A stretch of DNA of 5,091 nt. Source: Minisyncoccota bacterium. GTDB lineage: Bacteria; Patescibacteriota; Minisyncoccia; Phycocordibacterales; Phycocordibacteraceae. The stretch lies in assembly GCA_028687085.1 (NCBI GenBank), contig JAQUAU010000056.1:1-5091 (forward strand). Reading direction: 5' to 3'. Positions 4,720-5,091 of the stretch are shown piece by piece (the stretch's first letter is position 1; every line of letters begins with the position of its first letter). Below the pieces are notes generated by a model that saw nothing but the letters and a program-made list of their open reading frames with translations, ran no database searches and was not told the origin of the DNA. Both the position numbers and the translations under genes were made by a program.

Positions 4720-4914
4720 TCAGTCCTTCTCCGCCAACCAGGCCATCTGGATGGCTTCGAGGATGCCTTCGCTGGACTTTTCGGGTTCGCCTTCAAAATC
4801 GGGCAGTTCCAATATCCAGCGGTGCAGGTCGGTGAAACGCAGATGGGCCACATCGGCGTCCGGGTGGGCTTCATCCAGGGCAATGGCAAGCTCCGAGGTG
4901 TCCGTCCAGCGCAT
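4720..4914 (-). CDS. iscX: Fe-S cluster assembly protein IscX
   Basis: A 64-residue acidic protein (E. coli IscX has 66). MRWTDTSELAIALDEAHPDA, then FTDLHRWILELPDFEGEP, then EGILEAIQMAWLAEKD follow the family pattern (WTD, D/E-AxPD, RFTDxHxWI, FxxxP, ILEAIxxxWLxE). IscX binds the cysteine desulfurase IscS and, in the E. coli model, iron, and tunes the rate of cluster assembly. The start is ATG 4914, eight bases after AAAAGGAG. Its A is shared with the stop of fdx (TGATG), so the two are translationally coupled. A longer open frame to 4995 is out-of-frame fdx text. It lies between fdx and mnmA, consistent with the end of an isc operon. Confidence 0.95.
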   Translation of the reverse strand: MRWTDTSELAIALDEAHPDADVAHLRFTDLHRWILELPDFEGEPEKSSEGILEAIQMAWLAEKD

Positions 4915-5091
4915 CAGTGCCGCTCCTTTTCCAGATTGATGGTGTATTTGGGGATTTCGATGAGCAGTTCGGTATCCGTCACTTTCGCCTGGCAACTGAG
5001 GCGGGAGGTCGGCTCCAGGCCCCAGGCCTTATCGAGCAAATCCTCTTCTTTTTCTTCCGCAGGGACGAGACTGTCAAAACCCGCGCGCAGA
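4914..5091 (-). CDS. fdx: ISC-type [2Fe-2S] ferredoxin, C-terminal part (partial)
   Basis: The frame enters from the right edge and ends at TGA (4914-4916), giving 58 complete residues: LRAGFDSLVPAEEKEEDLLD, KAWGLEPTSRLSCQAKV and IEIPKYTINLEKERH. These match the C-terminal half of the adrenodoxin-like ferredoxin of the isc operon. The Cys in SRLSCQ is the fourth cluster ligand in that family; the other three lie before the window. In E. coli, Fdx donates electrons for cluster assembly on IscU. Its stop overlaps the iscX start by one base. HscB and HscA genes are expected just outside the right edge. Confidence 0.95.
   Translation of the reverse strand, partial: LRAGFDSLVPAEEKEEDLLDKAWGLEPTSRLSCQAKVTDTELLIEIPKYTINLEKERH

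Noticed and set aside
4173..4835. A 220-codon open frame on the + strand
   Set aside because: Antisense of mnmA and iscX, both certain genes; low-complexity composition typical of a shadow frame in GC-rich DNA.
1..5091. CRISPR arrays, tRNA or rRNA genes, riboswitches
   Set aside because: No regularly spaced repeats, no tRNA-like cloverleaf with CCA end and no rRNA text were seen on either strand.

Overview
The window looks like chromosomal DNA of a moderately GC-rich proteobacterium. The ISC ferredoxin–IscX–MnmA gene order and the overall look of the proteins suggest an Acidithiobacillus-like or other gamma/beta-type lineage. That placement is an impression from the sequence and no search supports it.

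Left part (1-1368, + strand): three overlapping genes read as one transcription unit. They are the C-terminal end of a molybdopterin oxidoreductase of the FdhF/YdeP type, a small winged-helix protein, and fdhD, the sulfur-transfer factor that activates formate dehydrogenases. The overlaps (11 and 31 bases) and strong Shine-Dalgarno sequences indicate coordinated translation. The likely theme is formate or related small-molecule oxidation by a molybdenum enzyme, with its maturation factor and a possible dedicated regulator.

Middle part (1369-2729): a scarred accessory segment. On the minus strand lie fragments resembling the C-terminal ends of type I restriction-modification subunits: one HsdM-like tail and two HsdR-like tails. 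Between the two HsdR-like tails sits an apparently intact type II toxin-antitoxin operon (Phd/YefM-like antitoxin, RelE/ParE-like toxin) with a palindromic candidate operator. About 50 bp of the two HsdR-like tails is roughly 90% identical in direct orientation, so the toxin-antitoxin pair is bracketed by a direct repeat. Several perfect short hairpins lie in the non-coding stretches.

Right part (2730-5091): an intact RssA-like patatin phospholipase on the + strand, visibly more AT-rich than its surroundings. It converges, with an 18-bp gap, on a minus-strand housekeeping cluster transcribed as fdx (partial), iscX, mnmA. These are the tail of an isc iron-sulfur assembly operon followed by the tRNA 2-thiouridylase, which uses sulfur mobilised by IscS.

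No clear undescribed system was found. The items most worth checking are the small winged-helix gene inside the formate dehydrogenase operon, the restriction-remnant/toxin-antitoxin arrangement, and the CxxC version of the MnmA active-site motif next to iron-sulfur assembly genes.
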